Origin: Anaerococcus senegalensis JC48
GTDB taxonomy: Bacteria > Bacillota > Clostridia > Tissierellales > Peptoniphilaceae
DNA length: 64,000 nucleotides
Direction of reading: 5' to 3'
NCBI RefSeq assembly: GCF_000321005.1
Contig: NZ_HE578907.1
Coordinates: 303,708 to 367,707 of the forward strand
In this document: piece after piece, positions 17,519 to 25,924 of the stretch
Layout of the letters: each line of letters opens with the position of its first letter
Numbering within the stretch: the first letter of the stretch is position 1
Position numbers and translations under genes: made by a program
The notes under the pieces: generated by a model
The model's database searches: none
Told to the model about the DNA's origin: nothing
Seen by the model: only the letters and a program-made list of their open reading frames with translations

Positions 17519-19621
17519 ATGAATTTTAAAGATTTAATTTTAAATATAGTTAATGATGAAAATTACAAACCAATGACTATAAAAGAAATGTTAAGATACT
17601 TGGACTGTGATAAATATATAAAAAAAGATGTAAAAAAGATTATAAAAAAGCTTGCTAAAGATAATGAAATTAAAATAAGTTCAAAAAAGAAAATCCATCC
17701 TTTGAGTATAGAAGATAAATCTTTAATTGGAGAGATAAATTTAGCTCAAGGTGGATATGGATTTTTTATTTCTGATAATAATGACTATGAAGATGTATTT
17801 ATTTCAGCAAACAATCTTAATACTGCAAATAATTTAGATAGGGTCAGGATTAAAATAATAAAAAATAAAGAATTTGGAAAAAATGCTGAAGGTAAAGTAG
17901 TTGAAATTATTGAAAGAAATGCTAATAAGATTGTTGGCCTTTACCAAAAAAATAAAGGCTTTGGTTTTGTAGTTAGTGATTCTAATAATATATCTTCTGA
18001 TATCTATGTTGATGAAAAAAATTCAAAAAAAGCTAAAACTAACGATAAGGTACTTGTTGATATAATAGATTATCCAAAAAAAGGATCTCCTGAAGGTAAG
18101 GTAATAGAAGTTTTAGGAAATAAAAATGATACAAATGTAGATTTAATGTCAATAGTAAAATCTCATGGATTAAGAGAAAATTTCCCCAAAAAAGTTAAAA
18201 AAGAAGCGGTTTTTATAGAAAAAGATTTAGATTTAAGCAAAGTTAAGAATAGAGAAGATTTTAGAGATCTTTTTACAGTAACTATAGATGGTAGAGATTC
18301 AAAAGATTTTGATGATGCTATATCAATTGAAAAAGATAATGAAGATTATATACTATATGTACATATAGCTGATGTAAGTCATTATGTCAAAGAAAAAAGT
18401 GAAATTGATAAAGAAGCTTACAAAAGAGGAAACTCGACTTATCTTTATAATTTGGTAATTCCAATGTTACCAGAAGAATTATCAAATGGTATTTGTTCCT
18501 TAAATCCTAATAAAAACAGACTTTCTTTAAGTTTAAAGATGAAAATTAATGATATGGGTAAGGTCGTAGATTATAAGATATATAAGGCTATTATAAGGTC
18601 TGATTATAGGCTAGTCTATGACGATGTAAATGATTATTTAGATGATCATAAGAAAGTTTATGATGATGAAATTTTATTGGAGAAATTGAATTTATTTAAT
18701 GAACTATATATAATTTTAAAGAAAAAAAGAGAAAAAAGAGGTTCAATAGACTTTAATTTTACTGAAAGTCAAATTGATGTAAATAGTCAGGGTGAGGTTT
18801 TAAATATTTCTTTATTTGAAAGAGGATCAGCAAATAAGATGATTGAAGAATTTATGTTGATATCAAATGAGACAATAGCAAGTTTATTTGCTTTTATGGA
18901 TTTTCCATCAATTTATAGAATACATGAAAAACCTAAAGAAGAGAAGGTTGAATCATTTAAAAATATGTTAAATACTCTCGGATATAATATTAAAGGAAAA
19001 GAACTACACCCTAAGGATTTTCAAGATATTTTAAAACAAATAAGTGGGAAAGATGATGAAAGTCTTATTAATATGTTGATGCTTAGGACTATGAGGAAGG
19101 CAAAATATACAAATTACACTGATATGCATTTTGGTCTTGCCACAAAATATTATACACATTTTACATCTCCAATAAGAAGGTATCCTGATCTTATAGTTCA
19201 TAGACTTGTTAAAGATTTTGTTGATAATAAATTAGAAAACATTAACCAAACTTCTCTTGAAAAGAAGCTTTCAAAATTTGCAGAACACTTGTCTATAACA
19301 GAAAGAAAAAGTGAAGAGTGTGAAAGAGATGTGGAAGATCTTTATAAGTGTAAGTATATGAAAAAATTTATTGGTGAAAAATTTGAAGGAATTATTTCAT
19401 CAATAACAGATTTTGGAATTTTTGTAGAATTAGAAAATACTGTTGAAGGTTGCTTTATGTATAAGTTTTCTGATAGCCATTTTGAATATATTGATGATAA
19501 ATTAACTTGCATTAATACAGATAGTAATAAGAGATATAAGATAGGTCAGAAAGTATTGATTGAAGTTAAAAATGTTGATCTTGATAAAAGAAATAAAGAT
19601 TTTGATTTGATGGAGGAATAA
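17519..19621 (+). CDS. rnr: Ribonuclease R
   Basis: Processive 3'-5' exoribonuclease that degrades structured RNA and works with tmRNA/SmpB; 700 residues. An N-terminal helix-turn-helix-like region (1-65) and two cold-shock-like OB domains come first (about 70-215, with GGYGFFISD and KGFGFVVSD). The RNB catalytic domain (about 240-570) has TIDGRDSKDFDDAIS with the metal-binding aspartates and HFTSPIRRYPDLIVHR. The C-terminal S1 domain is at about 617-698. The start follows AGGAGA. Its stop is one base before the smpB start. Confidence 0.96.
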   Translation: MNFKDLILNIVNDENYKPMTIKEMLRYLDCDKYIKKDVKKIIKKLAKDNEIKISSKKKIHPLSIEDKSLIGEINLAQGGYGFFISDNNDYEDVFISANNLNTANNLDRVRIKIIKNKEFGKNAEGKVVEIIERNANKIVGLYQKNKGFGFVVSDSNNISSDIYVDEKNSKKAKTNDKVLVDIIDYPKKGSPEGKVIEVLGNKNDTNVDLMSIVKSHGLRENFPKKVKKEAVFIEKDLDLSKVKNREDFRDLFTVTIDGRDSKDFDDAISIEKDNEDYILYVHIADVSHYVKEKSEIDKEAYKRGNSTYLYNLVIPMLPEELSNGICSLNPNKNRLSLSLKMKINDMGKVVDYKIYKAIIRSDYRLVYDDVNDYLDDHKKVYDDEILLEKLNLFNELYIILKKKREKRGSIDFNFTESQIDVNSQGEVLNISLFERGSANKMIEEFMLISNETIASLFAFMDFPSIYRIHEKPKEEKVESFKNMLNTLGYNIKGKELHPKDFQDILKQISGKDDESLINMLMLRTMRKAKYTNYTDMHFGLATKYYTHFTSPIRRYPDLIVHRLVKDFVDNKLENINQTSLEKKLSKFAEHLSITERKSEECERDVEDLYKCKYMKKFIGEKFEGIISSITDFGIFVELENTVEGCFMYKFSDSHFEYIDDKLTCINTDSNKRYKIGQKVLIEVKNVDLDKRNKDFDLMEE

Positions 19622-19622
19622 T

Positions 19623-20066
19623 TTGAAAATATTAGCCAACAATAAAAAAGCAAAACATGATTATTTTTTGGAAGAAAAGTATGAAGCTGGAATTGAACTA
19701 AAGGGAAATGAAGTTAAAAGTATAAGGGAAGGGAAAGTTTCAATTAAAGAATCCCATGTGGGAGATTATAAGGGAGAATTATTTATCTATAATATGAATG
19801 TAACTCCTTACAAACAATCATACGAAAAAAATATTGATCCTATTAGAACTAGAAAGCTTTTACTCCATAAAAAAGAAATTGATAAACTTATAGGAAAAGT
19901 TTCTCAAGCAGGATATACAATGATTGTAAATAGAATTTATTTAAAAGAAGGTCTTATTAAGGCGGAAATTGCTCTTGCAAAAGGTAAGAAAAATTATGAT
20001 AAGAGAGAAACTATTAAGAAAAATGATGCTAAAAGAAAAATAGAAAGAGCATTAAAAAATTATTAG
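19623..20066 (+). CDS. smpB: SsrA-binding protein SmpB (TTG start)
   Basis: Binds tmRNA and brings it to stalled ribosomes; 147 residues. It has the family core HDYFLEEKYEAGIELKGNEVKSIREGKVSIKESH (in parts), then LLLHKKEIDKL and a basic C-terminal tail. The start is a TTG at 19623 (KILANNKKAKHDY) placed 6-7 bases after GGAGG inside the rnr end; no ATG fits. It is immediately downstream of rnr. The tmRNA gene ssrA, often next to smpB in relatives, is not in the 4 bases before the next gene nor elsewhere that I can see. Confidence 0.95.
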   Translation: MKILANNKKAKHDYFLEEKYEAGIELKGNEVKSIREGKVSIKESHVGDYKGELFIYNMNVTPYKQSYEKNIDPIRTRKLLLHKKEIDKLIGKVSQAGYTMIVNRIYLKEGLIKAEIALAKGKKNYDKRETIKKNDAKRKIERALKNY

Positions 20067-20070
20067 AATT

Positions 20071-20772
20071 ATGTCATATATAGAATTAAAAAATGTATAT
20101 AAATATTTTAAAGTTGGGAAAAACAAGATAGTTGCTAATAATAATATAAATCTTTCAATTGAACAAGGGGAACTAATTATAATAGTAGGAGCTAGTGGAG
20201 CAGGCAAAACAACTCTTTTAAATATGATTGGCGGAATGGATACTTTAAGCCAAGGTGAGATTATAGTAGATAAGAAAGAATTATCTAATATGAATGAAAG
20301 AGATTTGACCAGGTACAGAAGAGATGATGTTGGATTTGTTTTTCAGTTTTATAATTTGATTCCAAACCTTACTAGTATTGAAAATGTTGAGCTTGCAAGT
20401 GAAATTGCAAGAGATAATATGGATGCAAGTAAGGCCTTGGATGAGGTAGGACTTTCAAATAGAAAAGATTCTTTTCCATCTCAACTTTCTGGGGGAGAGC
20501 AACAAAGGGTAGCTATTGCAAGGGCTATTGCTAAAAATCCAAAACTATTATTGTGTGATGAGCCAACTGGAGCATTAGATTATAAGACAGGAAAATCAAT
20601 TTTAAAATTATTACAAAATACAGCTAAAAATTTAAACACAACTGTAATTATTATAACCCATAATGGAGCTATAAAAGATATAGCAGATAAGGTATTTGAG
20701 CTTAGGGATGGTAGAATAGTAAATTCATATAAGAATGAAAATCCAAAAAATGTTGAAGATATAGAGTGGTAA
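20071..20772 (+). CDS. ABC transporter ATP-binding protein (MacB/LolD type)
   Basis: ATPase of a type VII (MacB-like) ABC system, 233 residues. Walker [19 protein letters not shown]-loop in [17 protein letters not shown], signature [16 protein letters not shown], Walker [13 protein letters not shown] and the switch histidine in VIIITHN. The start ATG at 20071 has no strong ribosome binding site and sits 4 bases after smpB, so it may be coupled to smpB. It is paired with the large FtsX-like permease that starts 2 bases after its stop. Confidence 0.94.
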   Translation: MSYIELKNVYKYFKVGKNKIVANNNINLSIEQGELIIIVGASGAGKTTLLNMIGGMDTLSQGEIIVDKKELSNMNERDLTRYRRDDVGFVFQFYNLIPNLTSIENVELASEIARDNMDASKALDEVGLSNRKDSFPSQLSGGEQQRVAIARAIAKNPKLLLCDEPTGALDYKTGKSILKLLQNTAKNLNTTVIIITHNGAIKDIADKVFELRDGRIVNSYKNENPKNVEDIEW

Positions 20773-20773
20773 A

Positions 20774-23700
20774 ATGAAAAAAAATAATTATTATAAGTCA
20801 ATTTTTAGGGATATAAAAAAGACTAAGGGAAAGATTTTTTCTATATTTATAATGATTATGCTAGCTTCTATGGTTGTGGTTGCTCTTTTTATGACTGGAC
20901 CTTCTATGAGAAAAACTCTAGGAAAAACTTTAAATAAAAATAAGCACCCAGATATTAGTATAAGGGCAAGTTATGGAATAAAAAATGAAGATAGGTTAAT
21001 AATCGAAAAAGATAAGGATATAGATAAGATATCTTATAGAAATAATCTCGACTTGTACGCAAAAGATAAGCTTGTATCAGTTAAATCATTTGATAAAGAT
21101 ATAGAAAAATTAAATATTATAGAAGGTAAAAAAATATCAAATGATAAGGAAATAATCTTAGATAAATTATTTAAAGATGATTATAAAATAGGAGATTATA
21201 TCAGTTTTAAAGCACTAGAAGATGATAAAATAAATGATTTACTAGAAAATAAAAGATATAAAGTTGTTGGTTTTGCAAATTCATCAGAATATTTAATGGA
21301 AGATTTAAGAGATATATCTTTAAAAGGCAAAGAAATGGTCTATGGATTTGCCTATATAAATAAAAATAACTTTAAAAAAGATCAAGTTAATCAAATTGAT
21401 ATAACTTATAAAAAAACAAGGAATATTGATAGGTTCTCTGATGAATATAAAACTTTTGTTAAAAATAAGAGAAAAAGTTTAAAAGAAGATTTTAAAAACC
21501 GACCTAGCCAAGTTCTACGAAAATTAAAAGATGATACAATTGAGAAACTTGATAAAAAAGAAGATGATTTAAGCGATAATGAGAAAAAATTAAAAGATGA
21601 AAAAAATAAGCTAATTGACGCCAATCAAAAACTATTAGATGGTCTTTCTGATTTTAATAAAGCAGAAAATGAATATAAAACAAAAATTCGAGGTGGAGAA
21701 AGGACCTTAGCTAGCACAAAAAATCAAATCGACCAAGGATTTAAAAAGTTAAATGATGGGAAAATAGAATATGAAAGAAATTTAGAATCATTTAAAAAAA
21801 ATATTGGAGAAAATGAGAAAAAATTAGAATATTCTAAGATAAAATTAGATGATGGATATAAAGAATTAAATAAAAATTATGATGAAATAATAGCTAATAA
21901 GTCTTTAATTGAAAATAGTTTTTCAGATAAAAAAACTCCTTTAGATAATTTAGCGAAAAAAATTGATGATGAAAATTTAATCTTATCTAATGATGAGAAG
22001 AGCCTTGACGATATAAACTTAAAGATCCAAAATGTAAGCATTAAATTAGAAACACTTTCTAATGTAAGTGATAATATTTTGAATAAAGACCAAATATTAA
22101 AATTAAAAAATGAGTTAGAAAGTTTAAATGAAAAAAAATCAAATTTATATTTTAAGATTGAAAAAAGTAAGAGAATGATTTCAGCTTTAAATTCAGAATA
22201 TAAAAAAGGAAAAGAAGAATTTGACATATCTTATAATAAGGCAATGGATCCAATAAATGAAAATTTAGGTAAGCTCGATAAGGTAAAAAGTGATTTAGAT
22301 AATAAAAAATCTCTTTATGAAACATCTGTTAAGAAATTAAATGATGAAAAAGACCAATCATCTAAAAAATTAAGCCAAGCAAAAAAAGAACTTGATAAAA
22401 ATGAAGAGAAATTAAATAATTCTTTAAGTTCATACCAAAAAGGACTTAGAGAATTTAATTATCAAAAAGAAAATGGAAAAAATCAATTAGCTAAGAATTT
22501 TAATGATCTTTTAGAAAATCAGAGAAAATTAGATCAAGCAAATAAAAAATTTGATGAGGAATCTAAAAAGGCCCGAAAAGAGATAGATGGAGGATATAAA
22601 AAAATAAAAGATGCAAGAGAAAATCTTGTTAATTTGGTAGATCCTACTTATGAAATTGATGATATATTTTCGAATAAATCTATAGATACTTATTATAAAA
22701 ATAGCTTGAATATGGATGAATTATCTAAAGTTTTTCCTACATTTTTCTATTTTATCGCCCTTCTAGTTTCTCTAACTACAATAAAAAGATATATTGAAGA
22801 ACAAAGGGTACAAAATGGAACCTTAAAGGCTTTAGGTTATAGTAATTTTGATATAGGAAAAAAATTTTTTATCTATGCCTTAATTCCTACAATCTCAGGA
22901 TCTATTTTAGGATGTGTGATTGGTAAATATTTAATCTGTAAGGTTATTTTTAATGCTTATTCTTCTGGTTTTGATATTCTTTCATTAGAATTTATTAATT
23001 CTTTATGGATAGTTTTATTTACTATATTTTTATCTACTCTTTTAATTTCTTTAACTGTTTATTTTACAAGTATAAGTGAAGTTAAAGAACAAACGGCTGA
23101 CTTATTAAGGCCAAAAGCACCAAAAAAAGGCTCTAGAATATTTTTAGAAAAAGTTAAATTTATATGGACTAGACTTTCATTTATGACGAAAATTACCTTT
23201 AGAAACTTATTTAGGTATAAGGCAAGAATGTTTATGACGATTTTTGGTATTGGTGGATGTACAGCTCTTTTATTTTTCGGTTTTGCAATGACAGATTCTG
23301 TAAAAGATACTTCAAAAATTCAAAGAAAACAAATTACTAAATACGATTATATTTCACTTTTCGATGAAAATGCAAAAGAAAATGATAAAAAAGCTTACCA
23401 AAAAATATTAAATGATGCAAAATCTTTAAAAATTTTATATAAAAAAGTTGATGTTTCTACAAAAAAAGGAAATATGAAAGTTAACTTAATAGTATTTGAT
23501 GACGTATCAAAAGTTGATAAATTTATTAATATAAGAGATAATAATAAAAATAAGATTGATTTAGATGATAAAAGTGTCGTAATCAGTAAAAATTTATCTA
23601 AAAATATTAATTTAGATAAAGATTTAGAATTTGACTTAGATAATAAGACAAAAAAAGTTAAGGTAAAAGATATTTCTGAAAACTATATAGATGATTATAT

Positions 23701-24274
23701 TTATATGTCTAAAGATGCCTATAAAAATATATTTAACAAGAATGTAAGTTTTAATGGAGATATAGTAAAGTCTGACAAGAAAATAAAGGATAGAATTTTA
23801 TCTAATAAAATTAGTCAAGCTCTAATAGAACCAAACAAGTTTTATGAGAGAATGGATTCTTTGATGGCTAATTTAAACTTGGTAATTGCAATAATTACCT
23901 TGGTTTCAATGATACTTGCTGTTGTTGTTTTATATAATTTAACAAATATAAATGTTAGTGAAAGAAAAAAAGAGCTGGCAACAACTAAGGTTTTAGGATT
24001 TTACCCTAGAGAAACTACAGCATATATTTATAGGGAAACTTATATTTTGACAATTTTGGGTATAATGCTTGGCTATATTTTAGGTTTTATTATGCTAAGA
24101 TATGTTTTAAATGTTGTTGCTCCTGATGGAATTTTTATGTCAAATAAAACCCACTTATCATCATATATAATATCAGCATGTATTACTCTATTTACATCAT
24201 TTATAATAATGATTATTGTTCATCTTAAACTAAAAAAAATAAACATGGCAGAAGCAATGAAAGCAGGCGAATAA
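20774..24274 (+). CDS. FtsX-like ABC permease with long extracellular coiled coil
   Basis: Membrane partner of the preceding ATPase, 1166 residues. The first helix is at about 20-42. A long region outside the membrane follows, with a small globular part (about 45-225) and some 400 residues of Lys/Glu/Leu-rich coiled coil (about 230-640). The first FtsX domain has helices near 653, 697 and 744. Another helix near 818 precedes a second globular loop, and the second FtsX domain has helices near 1034, 1092 and 1131. The sequence between the last helices carries the usual RKKELATTKVLGFYPRE coupling motif. Such proteins act as mechanotransmitters or exporters, for example in peptide or lipoprotein handling or hydrolase control. 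The substrate is unknown. It is much longer than the usual 400-800 residues. Confidence 0.88.
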   Translation: MKKNNYYKSIFRDIKKTKGKIFSIFIMIMLASMVVVALFMTGPSMRKTLGKTLNKNKHPDISIRASYGIKNEDRLIIEKDKDIDKISYRNNLDLYAKDKLVSVKSFDKDIEKLNIIEGKKISNDKEIILDKLFKDDYKIGDYISFKALEDDKINDLLENKRYKVVGFANSSEYLMEDLRDISLKGKEMVYGFAYINKNNFKKDQVNQIDITYKKTRNIDRFSDEYKTFVKNKRKSLKEDFKNRPSQVLRKLKDDTIEKLDKKEDDLSDNEKKLKDEKNKLIDANQKLLDGLSDFNKAENEYKTKIRGGERTLASTKNQIDQGFKKLNDGKIEYERNLESFKKNIGENEKKLEYSKIKLDDGYKELNKNYDEIIANKSLIENSFSDKKTPLDNLAKKIDDENLILSNDEKSLDDINLKIQNVSIKLETLSNVSDNILNKDQILKLKNELESLNEKKSNLYFKIEKSKRMISALNSEYKKGKEEFDISYNKAMDPINENLGKLDKVKSDLDNKKSLYETSVKKLNDEKDQSSKKLSQAKKELDKNEEKLNNSLSSYQKGLREFNYQKENGKNQLAKNFNDLLENQRKLDQANKKFDEESKKARKEIDGGYKKIKDARENLVNLVDPTYEIDDIFSNKSIDTYYKNSLNMDELSKVFPTFFYFIALLVSLTTIKRYIEEQRVQNGTLKALGYSNFDIGKKFFIYALIPTISGSILGCVIGKYLICKVIFNAYSSGFDILSLEFINSLWIVLFTIFLSTLLISLTVYFTSISEVKEQTADLLRPKAPKKGSRIFLEKVKFIWTRLSFMTKITFRNLFRYKARMFMTIFGIGGCTALLFFGFAMTDSVKDTSKIQRKQITKYDYISLFDENAKENDKKAYQKILNDAKSLKILYKKVDVSTKKGNMKVNLIVFDDVSKVDKFINIRDNNKNKIDLDDKSVVISKNLSKNINLDKDLEFDLDNKTKKVKVKDISENYIDDYIYMSKDAYKNIFNKNVSFNGDIVKSDKKIKDRILSNKISQALIEPNKFYERMDSLMANLNLVIAIITLVSMILAVVVLYNLTNINVSERKKELATTKVLGFYPRETTAYIYRETYILTILGIMLGYILGFIMLRYVLNVVAPDGIFMSNKTHLSSYIISACITLFTSFIIMIIVHLKLKKINMAEAMKAGE

Positions 24275-24298
24275 AAAGCATTCGAGCCTGCTTTTTTT
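24260..24298 (+). terminator. Terminator overlapping the permease 3' end
   Basis: AAAGCAGGC (about 24260-24268), within the last codons of the permease gene, pairs with GCCTGCTTT (24286-24294). GAA/TTC forms a further partial pair, and a T tract follows. Confidence 0.8.
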
Positions 24299-24301
24299 AT
24301 G

Positions 24302-24310
24302 TGTTATAAT
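24302..24310 (+). promoter_or_regulatory. Promoter of the phosphoesterase operon
   Basis: TGT followed by TATAAT (24305-24310) forms an extended -10 box. The -35 region falls in the preceding terminator and is poor. The expected transcript start, near 24317, leaves a leader of only about 10 bases that includes AAAGGTGAT. Confidence 0.6.
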
Positions 24311-24326
24311 TAGTAAAGGTGATTAT

Positions 24327-24896
24327 ATGAAAATAATATTTTTAAGACATGGATTAACAGAATCAAATAAAGAATGGAGATTTTCTACTCCTGATACAAG
24401 ATTATCTAAAAATGCTGGGATAGATCTTTTTAAAAGTAGGGAAAATTTAAAAAAATATAAAATAGACAAAGTTTTTACATCTAAATTAATAAGAACTCAG
24501 GAAACTGCTAAATATTTGGGATTTGAAAATTTTTTGGAAGATGAAAGATTAAACGAGCTTAATTTTGGTGATTTTAGGGGACAAAAAGTATTAGATACTA
24601 AAAAAAATTATAAAGAATTTTATGCTAGATTAAAAAAAGATCCTTACACTACAAGATATCCCAATGGTGAAAGTATTAAAGATTTAGTTAATAGATTAAA
24701 TGATTTTATGGAAGAAAAATCTTCTTTTGACGGAAATATTTTATGTATAAGCCATGGTATAGCGATTAGATCTTCTTTATTTACAGTTTTAAAGGATCTA
24801 GACAATTTTAAAAACTTTTGGATAGATAATGGATCACTAACTGTTTTTGACATAAGTGATAATAAAAAAATGATAGAGTGTGTGAATTTAATATGA
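24327..24896 (+). CDS. Histidine phosphatase family protein
   Basis: Branch 1 histidine phosphatase of 189 residues (phosphoglycerate mutase-like fold, CobC/PhoE group). The phosphohistidine motif FLRHGLTESN is at residues 5-14. Arg is in SKLIRTQETAKYLG, Glu in LNELNFGDFRG, and the second catalytic histidine in CISHGIAIRS. It is too short, and lacks the insertions, for a true 2,3-bisphosphoglycerate-dependent mutase, so a phosphatase of a small phosphate ester is more likely; the substrate is unknown. It is the first gene of five that overlap by 1-8 bases, and its stop overlaps the next ATG (ATGA). Confidence 0.88.
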   Translation: MKIIFLRHGLTESNKEWRFSTPDTRLSKNAGIDLFKSRENLKKYKIDKVFTSKLIRTQETAKYLGFENFLEDERLNELNFGDFRGQKVLDTKKNYKEFYARLKKDPYTTRYPNGESIKDLVNRLNDFMEEKSSFDGNILCISHGIAIRSSLFTVLKDLDNFKNFWIDNGSLTVFDISDNKKMIECVNLI

Positions 24897-25924
24897 AATT
24901 TGCTCATATTTCAGATATACATCTTTCAGATAAAAATGATTTTGGTTCTACTTACAGTAAGTTAATTAGAAAAATTAAATGGAATAGTTTTGAAAAAATT
25001 CTTGATAATAATAAAGAAAAAGATTTTTTGTTAATTTCTGGAGATCTTTTTGAAAGAGACTTTTTTTCATTAAAAGATTATCAAAGATTATTCGATTTAT
25101 TTAAGACTTTTAAAAAAGATATTTACTATATTTGTGGTAATCATGATTATATTGACTCTAAAAATGAGCTTTTTTTCTCAGATAAACCTTCTAATCTTCA
25201 TATTTTCTCTAATCAAAGGATAGAATTTTTTGAGCATAAAAATGTAAGAATTTATGGTATTTCATATAAAGATAGAATTTTTGAAAAGAGATTTAATTAT
25301 AATATTAATTTAAATCATGATTATTTTAATATATTTCTAGGACATGGAGAATTTAACCAAATTAATTCTTCTTATATGAGTATTGATATTGATAAAATAA
25401 ATAATATGGGTTTTGATTATGTAGGATTAGGTCATATTCACAAAAGAGAAGTATTTACTGATAAAATTTTTTATGTTGGAAGTATTGAACCAACAAGTTT
25501 TAAAGATAAGAGTGATTATGGTTACAATATTGTTGAAGATGGAAAGGTGAAATTTATAGACTCTTCACTAATGAGTTTTAAAGAGATTGATTATGACCTT
25601 TCTGAATTCAAAAGTTATCAAGAATTTGAAAAAAGTTTTGAGAAAAATTTGAATAAAAAATATAATTTTATTACTTTAAATCTTTCAAATTACGAAGAAT
25701 TTTCAATAAACGAGAAAAAACTAATAGATGATTTTAATTTATCATATTTAAAAGTAAATTTTCTAAAAAATCAAAATTATTATTCTGATATGGCAAAAAT
25801 TTATGATAATACTCTATTATCTGACTTTTATGAAAGTATAGAAAGTTTGGATATTGGTGATGAGATAAAAAAAAGATGCTTAGAGATAGGTTTTGATGCT
25901 ATATTAAGGAGCAAAAATGAATAA
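24893..25924 (+). CDS. yhaO: DNA repair exonuclease, YhaO/SbcD-like metallophosphoesterase
   Basis: Predicted Mre11-type nuclease of 343 residues. Metallophosphoesterase motifs run in order: FAHISDIHLSD, LISGDLFER, YYICGNHDY, LGHGEFN and GLGHIHKRE, followed by the capping YVGSIEPTSF. A C-terminal region of about 110 residues would contact the ATPase partner. The start is the ATG at 24893 overlapping the upstream stop; a longer frame start is not supported. Its end overlaps the yhaN-like gene by 8 bases, the same pairing as SbcD/SbcC and YhaO/YhaN. It probably acts on DNA ends, by family inference. Confidence 0.88.
   Translation: MKFAHISDIHLSDKNDFGSTYSKLIRKIKWNSFEKILDNNKEKDFLLISGDLFERDFFSLKDYQRLFDLFKTFKKDIYYICGNHDYIDSKNELFFSDKPSNLHIFSNQRIEFFEHKNVRIYGISYKDRIFEKRFNYNINLNHDYFNIFLGHGEFNQINSSYMSIDIDKINNMGFDYVGLGHIHKREVFTDKIFYVGSIEPTSFKDKSDYGYNIVEDGKVKFIDSSLMSFKEIDYDLSEFKSYQEFEKSFEKNLNKKYNFITLNLSNYEEFSINEKKLIDDFNLSYLKVNFLKNQNYYSDMAKIYDNTLLSDFYESIESLDIGDEIKKRCLEIGFDAILRSKNE

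Noticed and set aside
24327-24896. Phosphoglycerate mutase that would complete the glycolytic cluster
   Set aside because: At 189 residues it lacks the extra loops of dPGM (about 230-250 residues) and sits in an operon with nucleases and phosphoesterases; a general histidine phosphatase is more likely.
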